A stretch of 64,000 bases of DNA from PHAA01 sp964457945 (GCA_964457945.1 CAYWFX010000003.1:1-64000), one strand, 5' to 3'; shown: positions 17,586 to 26,629, counted from the stretch's first letter. The notes: a model not told the origin generated them from the letters alone. Numbers and translations: made by a program.

Positions 17586-19043
17586 ATGCATAGTAAAAAA
17601 TGGGTTGCCCTGGTTCTTATTCTTATGATGGCAATGGGAATGCTAACCGGCTGCAGCCCCACCGAAAAAGAATACTATAATCTAACAACAGAAGCCAGCA
17701 ATCTTAAAGTCTATAAAGATAGCGGCAGTGTTGAGTTAAGTCTAGCCCAATTACCTGAAAACATGTTTGAAGGAGAAAAGTCTCTTACTAAAGAAATGCT
17801 AATAAAAGCGATGAGCCAACAAAGAATAGAATACTCCGGTAAAACTAATCTGGACCAGGGTATATTTCAATATGAATTTACAATAGTCGACAATGCAACT
17901 GAAGAAAAAAGTGCTTTCTCTACCCTAGTATACAAGGATGATGTACTCTACATAAAGATCGATGATATGATTAGTTATCTGAAAAAGTTTGGCGATTCCG
18001 AGTCAAACCAAAAACTCGACCAACTATATGGGGATGTACAATACGTTAGTGTAAGCAGTCAAGATCTAGAAACCATGATGCCTCCAAGCAATCAGAATAG
18101 ATCGACCGATAATTTTTTGAAAAAATCGTCGCAGCAGCAATTGGTCATGCGGAGGCTGTTTGATGGGTTATTAGATAAGGTTTATGATAAATACGAAAGT
18201 AATCTGATCAGCAAAAGCGATAATAAATACACCTTCAGATTACGCGGGGCAGACTCGATTGACATCATGAAACCTGTCGCTATCTATACTATTAATAACA
18301 TAGATAAACTAGCTCCTGTTCTAAAGGCATTCCTGAACGGTTTAAGTCAGAATGAATTCGCAAATCTTGGCTTAACTAGCGATATGAAAGACGAGGCTCT
18401 AGCTGGCATTGACATGATGGTGTTTTTAGTAAATCAAAATCGCGAACAGTATTTGAATGATATTGAGGAAATGGCGAACACTGCTAAGCAAGACCTAGTT
18501 AAGACCGTAAATGATTCCGGTATAGTATCTTCCATTGAAAAAAAGGACTCCCAAACCTACGATATGACGAGTAGGATTCGCCTTCATATTATCGCTGGAA
18601 CACCTATTGAGGAAATGAACTTTGCCCTCAATATTAAGCAAACAATCAAAGCCTGTGAATCTATCCAGGTAGTTTCTCCTACAGGCAAGCTAACTACTCT
18701 GGAAGATCTAGAAAGCCGTATGCCCAAGCGAATGAAGGTGGGGGTCGATTACGGTGTGTATTCCTTTAATAAAGGATTTAGCGGCACCGGCGGAATTATA
18801 AAGGTTGAGTTGGATAACAATCAAGCTTATCTCCCCCTGCGCCTGGTAGCCGAGTCTATGGGTGATAAAGTCGGCTGGGATGAGGTATCACAGCAAGCTT
18901 ATGTGGAACGAAACGGTCAACGAATCATTATGACTGGTATTTTAGCAGAAGATGAAACCTTAGTTAAGAGCAGGGATTTTGAAAGCCTGGGCTACAAAAT
19001 TAGTTGGAATAACATAACCCGGACAGTAACGATAGAAAAATAG
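17586..19043 (+). CDS. lipoprotein with C-terminal stalk domain (copper amine oxidase N-like)
   Basis: 485 residues. AGGAGGCG precedes the ATG. A signal peptide ends in lipobox LTGC (Cys23), so the protein should be anchored on the outer face of the membrane. The central 330 residues match nothing I recognise. The last 80 residues (AYLPLRLVAESMGDKVGWDE, then ISWNNITRTVTIEK) match the stalk-type domain named after copper amine oxidase N-terminus, common on clostridial cell-surface proteins. A strong terminator follows. Confidence 0.82.
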   Translation: MHSKKWVALVLILMMAMGMLTGCSPTEKEYYNLTTEASNLKVYKDSGSVELSLAQLPENMFEGEKSLTKEMLIKAMSQQRIEYSGKTNLDQGIFQYEFTIVDNATEEKSAFSTLVYKDDVLYIKIDDMISYLKKFGDSESNQKLDQLYGDVQYVSVSSQDLETMMPPSNQNRSTDNFLKKSSQQQLVMRRLFDGLLDKVYDKYESNLISKSDNKYTFRLRGADSIDIMKPVAIYTINNIDKLAPVLKAFLNGLSQNEFANLGLTSDMKDEALAGIDMMVFLVNQNREQYLNDIEEMANTAKQDLVKTVNDSGIVSSIEKKDSQTYDMTSRIRLHIIAGTPIEEMNFALNIKQTIKACESIQVVSPTGKLTTLEDLESRMPKRMKVGVDYGVYSFNKGFSGTGGIIKVELDNNQAYLPLRLVAESMGDKVGWDEVSQQAYVERNGQRIIMTGILAEDETLVKSRDFESLGYKISWNNITRTVTIEK

Positions 19044-19078
19044 GAACATAAGTGCCAAACCCATCCCCTTAACGCATC

Positions 19079-19104
19079 AACCCCGGTTAGCCGGGGTTTT
19101 TTCT
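19079..19104 (+). terminator. Rho-independent terminator
   Basis: AACCCCGG (19079-19086), TTAG loop, CCGGGGTT (19091-19098) and a T-run. Confidence 0.9.
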
Positions 19105-19178
19105 GTCTAATTTTTTAATTATACTCTAATGGTACTTACTTAATTCTAATCCAGCAGATCTTTCGTTAGCTGCCGACA

Positions 19179-19589
19179 TTATATCTGTCGAGCATTTAAG
19201 TTGATTAGGTACTTTCTCAACTCCTCAACAGATTCTTCGTTCAAGTCTTCAATTAATTTATTTATGTCGGTTTTATCCCTTCGGTCATGGCAATCCATTT
19301 TATTTTCAACAGAGCTTGCCATGTACTCTGCATTTTTGTAATCAAAGCCGATCTGGTTAACCAGGGTATGCTGAGAAGGACCATAAGCACCCAATAAATA
19401 GTCCATTGATACGCCAAAGTATTCAGCTAGGCTAATTGCCATATCCAGGCTCACTGGCTTTTTTCCTAATTCAATATTACTAAGTGTTCCCTTCGATGAA
19501 TTAATACTATTCGCAACATCCTCAAGGGTTAGTCTAGCTGACTCCCTTAGCTCACGGAGACGTTTTCCCATTAGTTTTTTGTCAAACAT
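19179..19589 (-). CDS. XRE family transcriptional regulator
   Basis: 136 residues; the ATG at 19587-19589 has AAGGAG seven bases upstream. An XRE helix-turn-helix occupies residues 8-65 (LTLEDVANSINSSKGTLSNIELGKKPVS). The C-terminal half is short and charged. A GTTGTC-TTCAT-GACAAC dyad sits just upstream and may be its operator. Divergent from a ribbon-helix-helix gene. Confidence 0.88.
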   Translation of the reverse strand: MFDKKLMGKRLRELRESARLTLEDVANSINSSKGTLSNIELGKKPVSLDMAISLAEYFGVSMDYLLGAYGPSQHTLVNQIGFDYKNAEYMASSVENKMDCHDRRDKTDINKLIEDLNEESVEELRKYLINLNARQI

Positions 19590-19607
19590 TAAAAAACTCC
19601 TTGACAT

Positions 19608-19624
19608 GTTGTCTTCATGACAAC
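19608..19624. promoter_or_regulatory. inverted repeat upstream of XRE gene
   Basis: GTTGTC (19608-19613) and GACAAC (19619-19624) around TTCAT, 19 bases before the XRE start. Candidate autoregulatory operator. Confidence 0.45.
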
Positions 19625-19887
19625 TAAAATGGACAAAATGTTATCTCTGTTACATTAGTTGCAAAAGTAGGTGGAATATACCAAATATGTTTACCAATTT
19701 ATTTACATTAAACAAGAGCATTGGTTTTATCGGCCAATTATTTCGACTTCACCTTAAATATTTTATATTAACGCACAATATCAATTATGTTTGGTGTCAT
19801 CATGGTATCACTATATAGTCCAAATTTAAAGTCTCATAGTACGTAATCAGGACACAATTTATTTAAAATACGGGAGGTGACGCAATA

Positions 19888-20091
19888 GTGACGTCACTGA
19901 ATAAAAAACGAACTACATACAGATTATCTCCAGAGCTAGACCAATTAATCATTAACCACGCTAGCAAACTTGGAATATCAAAGAATGCTTTTGTGCAAAT
20001 GACCTTAATGCAAGTCCTGGACGCTAATAAGTCCAAAACGGATAAGCGATTAGATTCAGGGCCTAGTTATTTATTGCATATGAAAAGATAA
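19888..20091 (+). CDS. small ribbon-helix-helix-like protein
   Basis: 67 residues from a GTG start with GGGAGGTGA upstream. The segment TTYRLSPELDQLIINHASKLGISKNAFVQMTL has the beta-helix-helix pattern of Arc/MetJ-type DNA-binding proteins (antitoxins, plasmid regulators). No toxin gene is adjacent. The start region contains the palindrome GTGACGTCAC. A long hairpin follows the gene. Confidence 0.65.
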   Translation: MTSLNKKRTTYRLSPELDQLIINHASKLGISKNAFVQMTLMQVLDANKSKTDKRLDSGPSYLLHMKR

Positions 20092-20116
20092 TATCGACAC
20101 TATATGACGATAAGCA

Positions 20117-20150
20117 GGGAATCGCCGCTATAGTTAGCAGCGATTCCCTA
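20117..20150 (+). terminator. long hairpin after ribbon-helix-helix gene
   Basis: AGGGAATCG...CGCTA, loop TAGT, TAGC...CGATTCCCT. Very stable stem but no T-run, so either a terminator of weak type or an RNA-stabilising element. Confidence 0.5.
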
Positions 20151-20222
20151 TGAGTTAATAGTAACGGTTATTGATTACTAGCTGCCACTTATATTGGGAA
20201 ATAGTAACAGGAATTGCGCTGT

Positions 20223-20248
20223 AACAGCCTTCATTATTGGAGGCTGTT
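20223..20248 (+). promoter_or_regulatory. hairpin in leader of HD-GYP gene
   Basis: AACAGCCT (20223-20230) and AGGCTGTT (20241-20248) around a 10-base loop, 26 bases before the TTG start and just before its ribosome site. Confidence 0.4.
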
Positions 20249-20274
20249 AAATACGAACTAGAAGGTGCTTGTGA

Positions 20275-20853
20275 TTGGTTTCTTATTATCTACAGAAGAT
20301 AAGACAATACGATAGATATACGTATTTACATAGCAAGAGGGTAGCTCATGTTGCGGTGCTTATAGGCGAGAGTGTTAAACTAAATTCAGTTGAATTAGCA
20401 GGATTATCAGAGGCTGCATTACTTCATGATCTCGGAAAAATTCAGATACCTTTAGAAGTACTAAATAGACCCGGTAAATTATTACAATCAGAAAGAAATC
20501 TATTAGAAAAACATCCCCTATGGGGGATTGAAATAATTGCTGATAATCATAAGGATGAATTGTTACATGTTATACCAGGCATCAAATCCCATCATGAACA
20601 TTTCGACGGTACAGGTTATCCATTGGGATTAAGCGGCGAGGAAATACCCCTATTTGGCAGGATAATAGCCATTGCCGATGCCTTCGATGCAATGACGTCG
20701 TTTCGGATTTATCGGGGCACTTTAACTATCCAAGAAGCCAACAAACAAATATTGCAGGCTATTGAATCACAGTTTGACCCCTATATCGTAATGAAATCAA
20801 TAGACAACAACTGCAAATGGCTTATACCACAAGAATTGTTGGCATCGTCCTAA
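20275..20853 (+). CDS. stand-alone HD-GYP phosphodiesterase
   Basis: 192 residues from a TTG start with GAAGGTG seven bases upstream. It is almost only the HD-GYP domain: HSKRVAHV, LLHDLGKIQIP with intact His-Asp and Lys, SHHEHFDGTGYP and IADAFDAMTS. All metal-binding positions look intact, unlike the paralogue at 12.5 kb, so cyclic di-GMP hydrolysis is likely. No sensor domain is present. Confidence 0.9.
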   Translation: MVSYYLQKIRQYDRYTYLHSKRVAHVAVLIGESVKLNSVELAGLSEAALLHDLGKIQIPLEVLNRPGKLLQSERNLLEKHPLWGIEIIADNHKDELLHVIPGIKSHHEHFDGTGYPLGLSGEEIPLFGRIIAIADAFDAMTSFRIYRGTLTIQEANKQILQAIESQFDPYIVMKSIDNNCKWLIPQELLASS

Positions 20854-20905
20854 GCTATTAGCAATAATCCCATTTGGCCTGGCAACCATTACCACTTCCA
20901 GATAT

Positions 20906-20932
20906 AGAAAACAGGGGAGCATTTCCCCTGTT
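20906..20932 (-). terminator. Rho-independent terminator
   Basis: AACAGGGGA (20910-20918) pairs with TCCCCTGTT (20924-20932); on the minus strand it is followed by TTTTC. It ends the DUF5661 gene. Confidence 0.75.
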
Positions 20933-20940
20933 CAGACCGG

Positions 20941-21213
20941 CTATTTATTTGCCCAGTAGATATCGGCTTCTTTCTCCAGCTTTTCCAGACGGGTATAATA
21001 ATCCGGGAATTCCTTCAAATGGGCCAGGGCGATTTTCCCTGTAGTAAGCGGATCATCACCAGTGACGTTGGTCTCTGGATCATGCAGGCCGTGTTCAAGT
21101 TCCACGTCCATACCCATTCTATATTGCTCCACGTCAAATCTGCTCCAGTCAATTCCCAACTGCTCCCCAATCATTTTAGCTTCCTCAGCCGTAAAACCTT
21201 TCTTCGATGTCAC
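20941..21213 (-). CDS. DUF5661 family protein
   Basis: 90 residues matching the small DUF5661 family: FTAEEAKMIGEQLGIDWSRFDVEQ, then the MDVELEHG and LAHLKEFPDYYTRLEKLE segments. Similar sequences are often called ParB-like or phage-related; the function is unknown. ATG with GGGGGGA upstream. Single-gene transcript with its own terminator. Confidence 0.75.
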   Translation of the reverse strand: MTSKKGFTAEEAKMIGEQLGIDWSRFDVEQYRMGMDVELEHGLHDPETNVTGDDPLTTGKIALAHLKEFPDYYTRLEKLEKEADIYWANK

Positions 21214-21290
21214 ATTAAATCCCCCCTGCTTATTATTTTCATGCCTAGTTAATTTTTTCTATATTATACTATAAATACATGGCTTTAAGA

Positions 21291-21365
21291 TAGTGACAGG
21301 TGACGGCAGGTGACAGTTCTCTGTCACACTGTTATTAGTTGTTGTATCACGCAAAACGGTCCCCG
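21291..21365. repeat. REP-like repeat cluster
   Basis: Three copies of a GGTGACAG/GGTGACGG unit, then GTGACAG-TTCT-CTGTCAC, a perfect 7-bp hairpin (21310-21327), and an AACGGTCCCCGGTTAC segment. The sequence resembles extragenic palindromes linked to RAYT transposases. Confidence 0.5.
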
Positions 21366-21460
21366 GTTACACCCATAAAATTTTTATTGAATTACACCGA
21401 ACCTTTTTGGCATTTGAAGTATATATAGAGTGATATTTGCACGAAAGGAGGATAGTTTTA

Positions 21461-22003
21461 ATGAAAGATATCAGCCAAGACCAGGCAGAAGCTATTTTCA
21501 GAGAACACTCCAGCTACGTATATAGAATCGCCCTATTTCTGTCGAAATCACCTACATTAGCAGAAGATATAACCCAGGATACATTTTTACAAGTGTTCCG
21601 AAAATATCACAGCTATGATCCCGCTAAGCCTATAACCCCATGGATTTACCAAATAGCCTTGAACATTACTAGAAAAACCCTGCGCAAACAGAAGTGGCTT
21701 CATTTAATTAAGGAAGTGCCAGCTAATGAGAGCTTGAATTATGTGGAGGATAAAATCCTCAAAGACGAACTAGGCCAGGAATTATGGAAGGAAATTAATA
21801 AGCTGACCCTAAAGAGCCGGGAAGTCATTGTTTTGCATTACTATTCGGGCCTAAAACTTAATGAAATTGCAGTAGCTTTAGGCATCCCGTTGGGAACCTG
21901 CAAATCCAGATTGAATACTGCTTTGACTTCCCTGGAGAAACAATTGCAAGGCAATAAGATAACGATTGCAAGTAAAGGAGAGGATCTGTATGGAACAATC
22001 TAA
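21461..22003 (+). CDS. ECF-type RNA polymerase sigma factor
   Basis: 180 residues. ATG at 21461 with AAAGGAGG upstream. Region 2 reads AEDITQDTFLQVFRKYHSYD and region 4 reads LKLNEIAVALGIPLGTCKSRL, typical of extracytoplasmic-function sigma factors. The next gene overlaps by 14 bases and encodes a membrane protein, the usual position of a cognate anti-sigma factor. Confidence 0.92.
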   Translation: MKDISQDQAEAIFREHSSYVYRIALFLSKSPTLAEDITQDTFLQVFRKYHSYDPAKPITPWIYQIALNITRKTLRKQKWLHLIKEVPANESLNYVEDKILKDELGQELWKEINKLTLKSREVIVLHYYSGLKLNEIAVALGIPLGTCKSRLNTALTSLEKQLQGNKITIASKGEDLYGTI

Positions 22004-22973
22004 TACGAAGATAGGAGACGTTATGAAAAAGAGCTTAGATCAGAGTCAACCGTCCATTCGGTTCAGTGCTGTTTGGGATAAGCATAAAAAATCCAGCCGC
22101 AAATTGTTTGGCTTAAAAAAAGTAATTGCAGTTCCAATGACTGCATTGGTTTCAATAATGTTGCTGCTTACCGTTGGTTTCACCTTTGCTGTTGAAGATA
22201 AAACTGACTATCCTTTTGTCGATGATCCGGCTGTAATCGGAAAATGGCAAGCCGTGGATTATGTGGACGAAATCGACCAGTTTAGTCCCGACAAAAAGAT
22301 CTTTGATGCTGCTTTGTTCCTTAAAGAACTGGCATTTATTAAAGATGGCAAAATGCTTGCTGCCTATAATAATGGCAATGGCAATTTAGTACCTTCTGAA
22401 TCAACTTGGACTCAAGGAATTGCAATTAATAAATATGCTAAAACTGCCAGTAAATATGCGATCAAGGAAATCAATGGTTCTACCTATATGTTCTTTGAAT
22501 TCAAGACTGGAGACTATATCTATTTTCATATGAAGCCCAAGTTCTTTGTCTTTAATAAAATTGATAATCTGGACTATTCCAATTATAAAGTGCCTGTGAT
22601 AGAGGACAAAGTTGATTATCCTTTTGTTGATGATCCGCAGTTGGTGGGAAAATGGGAAAGTGTTGATGTCGTGAAAACCATAGATAAATTTAAACCGGGT
22701 AGTATCAGGGTAAGAGGAGGAGAGCTCTTTTTAACCCAGTTAGATATCGCAGAGAACGGAAAAATGTCCGCATTGACCTCACAAAGCGCAGCTCCTTATG
22801 AAAAACTAAGCTGGACTAAGGGTCTTATCTTAGATAAGCAGGATAAGATAGCCAGCAAATATGAAATAAAGGAATTAAAAGGCGATACCTACTTGTTCTA
22901 CGAATTGAAGAACGGAAACTACAAATTTGGGGGAATGCAACCCGAGTACTACGTTCTTAAAAAAGTAAAGTAA
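21990..22973 (+). CDS. membrane protein with two BlaR1-type sensor repeats, putative anti-sigma factor
   Basis: 327 residues; ATG at 21990 with AAAGGAGAGG upstream, overlapping the sigma gene by 14 bases. About 45 cytoplasmic residues precede one transmembrane helix (VIAVPMTALVSIMLLLTVGF). Two repeats of about 125 residues lie outside: each starts D-K-x-D-Y-P-F-V-D-D-P, then GKW, a central K-x-G-K-M, and ends in a Y-x-L/F-K segment. The unit resembles the extracellular part of some Firmicute BlaR1-like M56 proteins. No zinc-finger anti-sigma motif is seen, so the anti-sigma role rests on position alone. Confidence 0.75.
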   Translation: MEQSNTKIGDVMKKSLDQSQPSIRFSAVWDKHKKSSRKLFGLKKVIAVPMTALVSIMLLLTVGFTFAVEDKTDYPFVDDPAVIGKWQAVDYVDEIDQFSPDKKIFDAALFLKELAFIKDGKMLAAYNNGNGNLVPSESTWTQGIAINKYAKTASKYAIKEINGSTYMFFEFKTGDYIYFHMKPKFFVFNKIDNLDYSNYKVPVIEDKVDYPFVDDPQLVGKWESVDVVKTIDKFKPGSIRVRGGELFLTQLDIAENGKMSALTSQSAAPYEKLSWTKGLILDKQDKIASKYEIKELKGDTYLFYELKNGNYKFGGMQPEYYVLKKVK

Positions 22974-23005
22974 CAACCCAGCCAAAGCCAGAATGTTTAA
23001 GTCGT

Positions 23006-23044
23006 AAAATGGAGTTTCATTATTTTAATGAGACTCCATTTTCT
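23006..23044 (+). terminator. Rho-independent terminator
   Basis: AAAATGGAGT (23006-23015) pairs with ACTCCATTTT (23033-23042), with inner TCAT/ATGA pairing, then TTC. Confidence 0.8.
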
Positions 23045-23267
23045 TATCTCCATGTAGGCACTAATTGCTAAAAGATGTGGTTTTATGGAACATTATGTAT
23101 TAAACTTATTTGCAGATTAAGAAGGATGCGGCTCATAATAATTTGAGGGGGTATGTTACACACATCGATTAAAGACAAGCCTAAATATAACAACAATTTG
23201 AAACCAGTCAAATGGCGAAAATAAGCATAATAACTTGAATCACTAATAACAGAATAGGAGCTTAAAA

Positions 23268-24206
23268 ATGAAAAAAATACTTGTTTGTTTTCTAATTATC
23301 ATCAGTAGTCTAGCCTTTGTAGGCTGCAGCAAAGAGAAATCTCCACCCGCACCTGAAAAGACCATAACCATTGGGGTTATGCCCGATGTTGAATCAATCC
23401 CGTTTATTATTGCTGAGAAAAACGGCTATTTCAAAAACCAGGGCGTGCAAGTAAAAATCGAACATTTCAACAGCGCCAAAGACAGGGATAGTGCCCTGCA
23501 GAGCGGGAAACTGGATGGAGTTATTACCGATATTCTAGCCGTAGTTTTTGCCAACGAGGGCGGAATCAACCTCAAAATAATCGCTAAAAACGATGGCAAT
23601 ATAGAACTAATGGCAGGAAAGACCTCCGGCATAAATTCAACTAAGGATCTTATAGGAAAAAGAATTGGTATGTCCACCAATACAATTATGGAATATACCA
23701 CTGATAAAATGCTGGAATCCGCCCAAATCAAACCCGAGGACATAAAAAAAATGAACATACCCCCACTGCCAACCCGACTGGAGATGCTCCAGGGTGCTAA
23801 TATTGATGCCGCCATCCTCCCCGAACCCTTAGCCGGCCTGGCTGTGAAAAATGGAGCCACAGTCTTAAACAGCACTGACCAGCTCGGCAATAAAGCCGGA
23901 GCTATAGCATTTACCGCCAAGAGCCTGCAGGAAAGCCCGGATCAGATCAAAGCTGTATTCAGAGCTTATAATGATGCAGTAGTATATCTGCAAAAGGAAC
24001 CAGCTACTAGTGACATCGACTTTATCATTCAAGCCCAAAGTTTCCCGGCAGAAGTAAAAGACACCCTGAAGCTTCCCAAGTATACTAAGGCAGAACTACC
24101 CAGTGAAAAGGTTTTTAATGATGTAGTACAATGGCTGAAAGCGAAAAATCTCATTAAAGGAAGCTATGAATATAAAGCTTTGGTAGATGATAAAGTTTTG
24201 AGGTAA
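23268..24206 (+). CDS. ABC transporter substrate-binding lipoprotein (SsuA/THI5-like)
   Basis: 312 residues. The signal peptide ends in lipobox FVGC (Cys20). The body matches NMT1/THI5-like periplasmic proteins: TIGVMPDVESIPFIIAEKNGYF, then DGVITDILAVVFAN and DAAILPEPLAGLA. Such proteins bring sulfonates, taurine, nitrate or thiamine precursors. The leader was checked for the conserved TPP riboswitch core and none was seen, so thiamine uptake has no support. First gene of a three-gene importer. Confidence 0.88.
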   Translation: MKKILVCFLIIISSLAFVGCSKEKSPPAPEKTITIGVMPDVESIPFIIAEKNGYFKNQGVQVKIEHFNSAKDRDSALQSGKLDGVITDILAVVFANEGGINLKIIAKNDGNIELMAGKTSGINSTKDLIGKRIGMSTNTIMEYTTDKMLESAQIKPEDIKKMNIPPLPTRLEMLQGANIDAAILPEPLAGLAVKNGATVLNSTDQLGNKAGAIAFTAKSLQESPDQIKAVFRAYNDAVVYLQKEPATSDIDFIIQAQSFPAEVKDTLKLPKYTKAELPSEKVFNDVVQWLKAKNLIKGSYEYKALVDDKVLR

Positions 24207-24213
24207 TGATTTA

Positions 24214-24999
24214 GTGATTGCAATCAAAGATCTTTCAGTAAAATACCAGGGGAAAAATGAAGAGACACTAGCTCTCGACAAAGTGAACATAAATATCAAC
24301 ACCGGAGATATTTACACCTTTATAGGCCCATCCGGCTGCGGTAAATCAACATTGCTATATGTTTTATCCGGCATCCTGAAGGACTATACGGGAACTGTTT
24401 CCATAGACGGTCGGGCCATTAATCCTAAAGCCCAGCGCATAGGGCTGATACTGCAAAATTATGGACTATTGCCCTGGAAAACTGTCTGCCAGAATACCAT
24501 GCTGGGGATAAAAATCAAAAATGACTCGCAGGTTTTGGATGAATACAGCTCTTACATTTTAAAGCAATTAGGTATTGATGCCCTTCTGGATCGATACCCG
24601 AAAGAATTGAGTGGTGGTCAGCAACAGAGGGTGGCCATCGCTCGGGCTTTCATATTAAAACCCGATTTGCTGCTGATGGATGAGCCATTTTCAGCCCTGG
24701 ACGCGATAACCCGCGAAGAAATGCAGGAGCTCTTCCTAAACATTTGGAAACAGAATAGCGTGACTACGGTTTTCATTACCCATAGCGTGGACGAGGCCCT
24801 CTATTTGGGCAGTAAAATCGTGGTCTTTTCACCTTCTCCAGGCAGAATCCTGGAAGTATTAGAAAACCCCTGCTTCAAACTGGATAACTTAAGATTTAGA
24901 GATGAGTACTATGCAATGTCAACGAAATTGAGAAGAATAGTAAGGGATTGTCACGGGATAAATGTGTCATCTGATGCCGGAGCAGATTTTTCGTCATGA
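24214..24999 (+). CDS. ABC transporter ATP-binding protein (SsuB/TauB-like)
   Basis: 261 residues from a GTG start seven bases after the binding protein. Walker A GPSGCGKST, Q-loop ILQNYGLLPW, signature LSGGQQQRVAIARA, Walker B LLLMDEPFSALD and H-loop FITHSVDEA are all present, in the pattern of nitrate/sulfonate/taurine importers. Confidence 0.92.
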   Translation: MIAIKDLSVKYQGKNEETLALDKVNININTGDIYTFIGPSGCGKSTLLYVLSGILKDYTGTVSIDGRAINPKAQRIGLILQNYGLLPWKTVCQNTMLGIKIKNDSQVLDEYSSYILKQLGIDALLDRYPKELSGGQQQRVAIARAFILKPDLLLMDEPFSALDAITREEMQELFLNIWKQNSVTTVFITHSVDEALYLGSKIVVFSPSPGRILEVLENPCFKLDNLRFRDEYYAMSTKLRRIVRDCHGINVSSDAGADFSS

Positions 25000-25076
25000 G
25001 AGGCGGAGGAGGTGCAGATACTTAACTGTATCTAAGCCGACGAGAACGAAGCAGGGCGGAAAATCTGCCTGCATGC

Positions 25077-25862
25077 TTGATAGATTTATTTCGCGACAGT
25101 CCCTACGAAAGGATGATCAAGGTGCTGGCAAAGGAGAAGTGGCAAGGGGCTCTGTACAGCTTGGTAATTGTAATAATTCTCTGGTATGCAGTGTCTTTGA
25201 TATTTAGTATCCCCATAATTCCATCACCATTTGCAGTATTCAAAACTATCGCAGAGATATTTCAGACCAAAATTGAAATCCATGTCCTGCACAGTCTAGG
25301 TAGAATCCTGGGCGGAATCGCAATTTCCATCTTGCTTGGAGTCCCCTTAGGCTTTTTAATGGGCTATTTTGAAAGAGTTGACAAACTCCTATCACCGCTG
25401 GTGTATTTCACCTATCCGGTGCCTAAGCTTGCACTGCTGCCAATCATAATGCTGCTGTTCGGCTTAGGTGAAGTATCGAAGCTAATCATGATCGTATTAA
25501 TAATAATTTTTCAGATCATAATTTCATCGAGGGATGCGGTTAAAGCCATTCCCGAAGAAACCTTCCGCTCCCTGCAATCCCTGGGGGCCAGCCAGCTGCA
25601 AATCTTCACAGAAATCATATTCCCTGCTTCCCTATCAGAGGTTTTAACTGCTACCCGCCTGGCTCTGGGGACAGCAGTATCCATACTATTTTTTACTGAA
25701 ACCTTTGGAACTGAATATGGCATGGGATATTTCATCATGGATTCCTGGATGCGGGTAAATTATCTCGATATGTATGCTGGAATTGTAATACTTAGCTTTA
25801 TGGGATTTTGCATATTTACTGCGATAGATGTTGCTGAGGGTTATATTTGTTCGTGGAGGTAA
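25077..25862 (+). CDS. ABC transporter permease (SsuC-like)
   Basis: About 261 residues with six transmembrane helices and the EAA-loop (RSLQSLGASQLQIFTEIIFPASL) of BPD-type permeases. The start is uncertain: TTG at 25077 has no clear ribosome site and a GTG near 25122 has AAGGATG before it. A 77-base gap with two hairpins separates it from the ATPase gene, which is unusual in such operons. It completes the importer. Confidence 0.9.
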   Translation: MIDLFRDSPYERMIKVLAKEKWQGALYSLVIVIILWYAVSLIFSIPIIPSPFAVFKTIAEIFQTKIEIHVLHSLGRILGGIAISILLGVPLGFLMGYFERVDKLLSPLVYFTYPVPKLALLPIIMLLFGLGEVSKLIMIVLIIIFQIIISSRDAVKAIPEETFRSLQSLGASQLQIFTEIIFPASLSEVLTATRLALGTAVSILFFTETFGTEYGMGYFIMDSWMRVNYLDMYAGIVILSFMGFCIFTAIDVAEGYICSWR

Positions 25863-25887
25863 AAGGACAACGATACCATCCCTGTGG

Positions 25888-26256
25888 TTAAATTTGTTGC
25901 TCCATCCTAAATTCCTTTTGCACCTTTTTACTTAACGAGTTGAACACTAATTGATAGGACATTTCTATCATTTCTTTCAAAACATTATCCGGTACATCAC
26001 CATCTAAATATACCGAATTCCAGTATTCTTTATTCATGTAATATCCCGGAACGATATGTTCATATTGCTGTCGTAATAACTCCCCAAAAAACGGCTCACA
26101 CTTTACGGTAATAATCGCCTTTTTGTATTTGTCTCCGCCTTGCATGGCGAACATCTTCCCGCCAATCAGATATCTGGTTGCATCCCATTCCATCTTAAAG
26201 TCTTTTATTGCTCCATTCTTAGAAAGACAGTATTCATCAAGCCATTCATATTTCAC
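25888..26256 (-). CDS. MmcQ/YjbR family protein
   Basis: 122 residues with the CyaY-like YjbR fold pattern: YLIGGKMFAM, AIITVKCEP, YYMNKEYWNSVYLDGDVPD and a C-terminal SYQLVFNSL helix. The family is annotated as DNA-binding but its role is not established. Convergent with the importer operon. Confidence 0.85.
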   Translation of the reverse strand: MKYEWLDEYCLSKNGAIKDFKMEWDATRYLIGGKMFAMQGGDKYKKAIITVKCEPFFGELLRQQYEHIVPGYYMNKEYWNSVYLDGDVPDNVLKEMIEMSYQLVFNSLSKKVQKEFRMEQQI

Positions 26257-26347
26257 AGAAATACCCCTTCATTTCTCCGATGATCACAATCAATTGTACG
26301 CATTATATTGATAATGCGAAGCATTGGATACAACAAACTCGACGCCT

Positions 26348-26629
26348 TTACTTATCCAGTAGCAGGCTTACACGCAATTTGATACCGGCCTCGTGTTCTT
26401 CAAGACTGGTCGATGGATCTTGTGTATCATAGTAGATTGAGCAGGGCAGATCTTCGCATTGTCCACAATGCTCATGCTGCTTATCGGTTATGCAGCAATG
26501 GTAAATAGGGCAGGTTGTTTTGTTTACATATTGAGCCCAATAAACCTTTCCCTCAATTACCCGGCATCCTTTGCAGGTTTGGTTAAAATCTTTGCATTCA
26601 TTGCATTTCACTCCACATGGACTTAACAA
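26348..26629 (-). CDS. DUF3795 cysteine-rich protein
   Basis: 93 residues from a TTG start with GGAGGTG upstream. Twelve cysteines in a CGVKCNECKDFNQTCKGC, CPIYHCC and CGQCEDLPC pattern match DUF3795, which probably binds zinc. Function unknown. Stands alone on the minus strand. Confidence 0.8.
   Translation of the reverse strand: MLSPCGVKCNECKDFNQTCKGCRVIEGKVYWAQYVNKTTCPIYHCCITDKQHEHCGQCEDLPCSIYYDTQDPSTSLEEHEAGIKLRVSLLLDK

Noticed and set aside
22974..23267. TPP riboswitch or short peptide gene before the THI5-like importer
   Set aside because: The conserved CTGAGA core is absent, and a 24-codon frame at 23153 has its ribosome site too close to the ATG.
23426..23920. 164-codon minus-strand frame inside the substrate-binding protein gene
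   Set aside because: Shadow frame of a well-supported lipoprotein gene.
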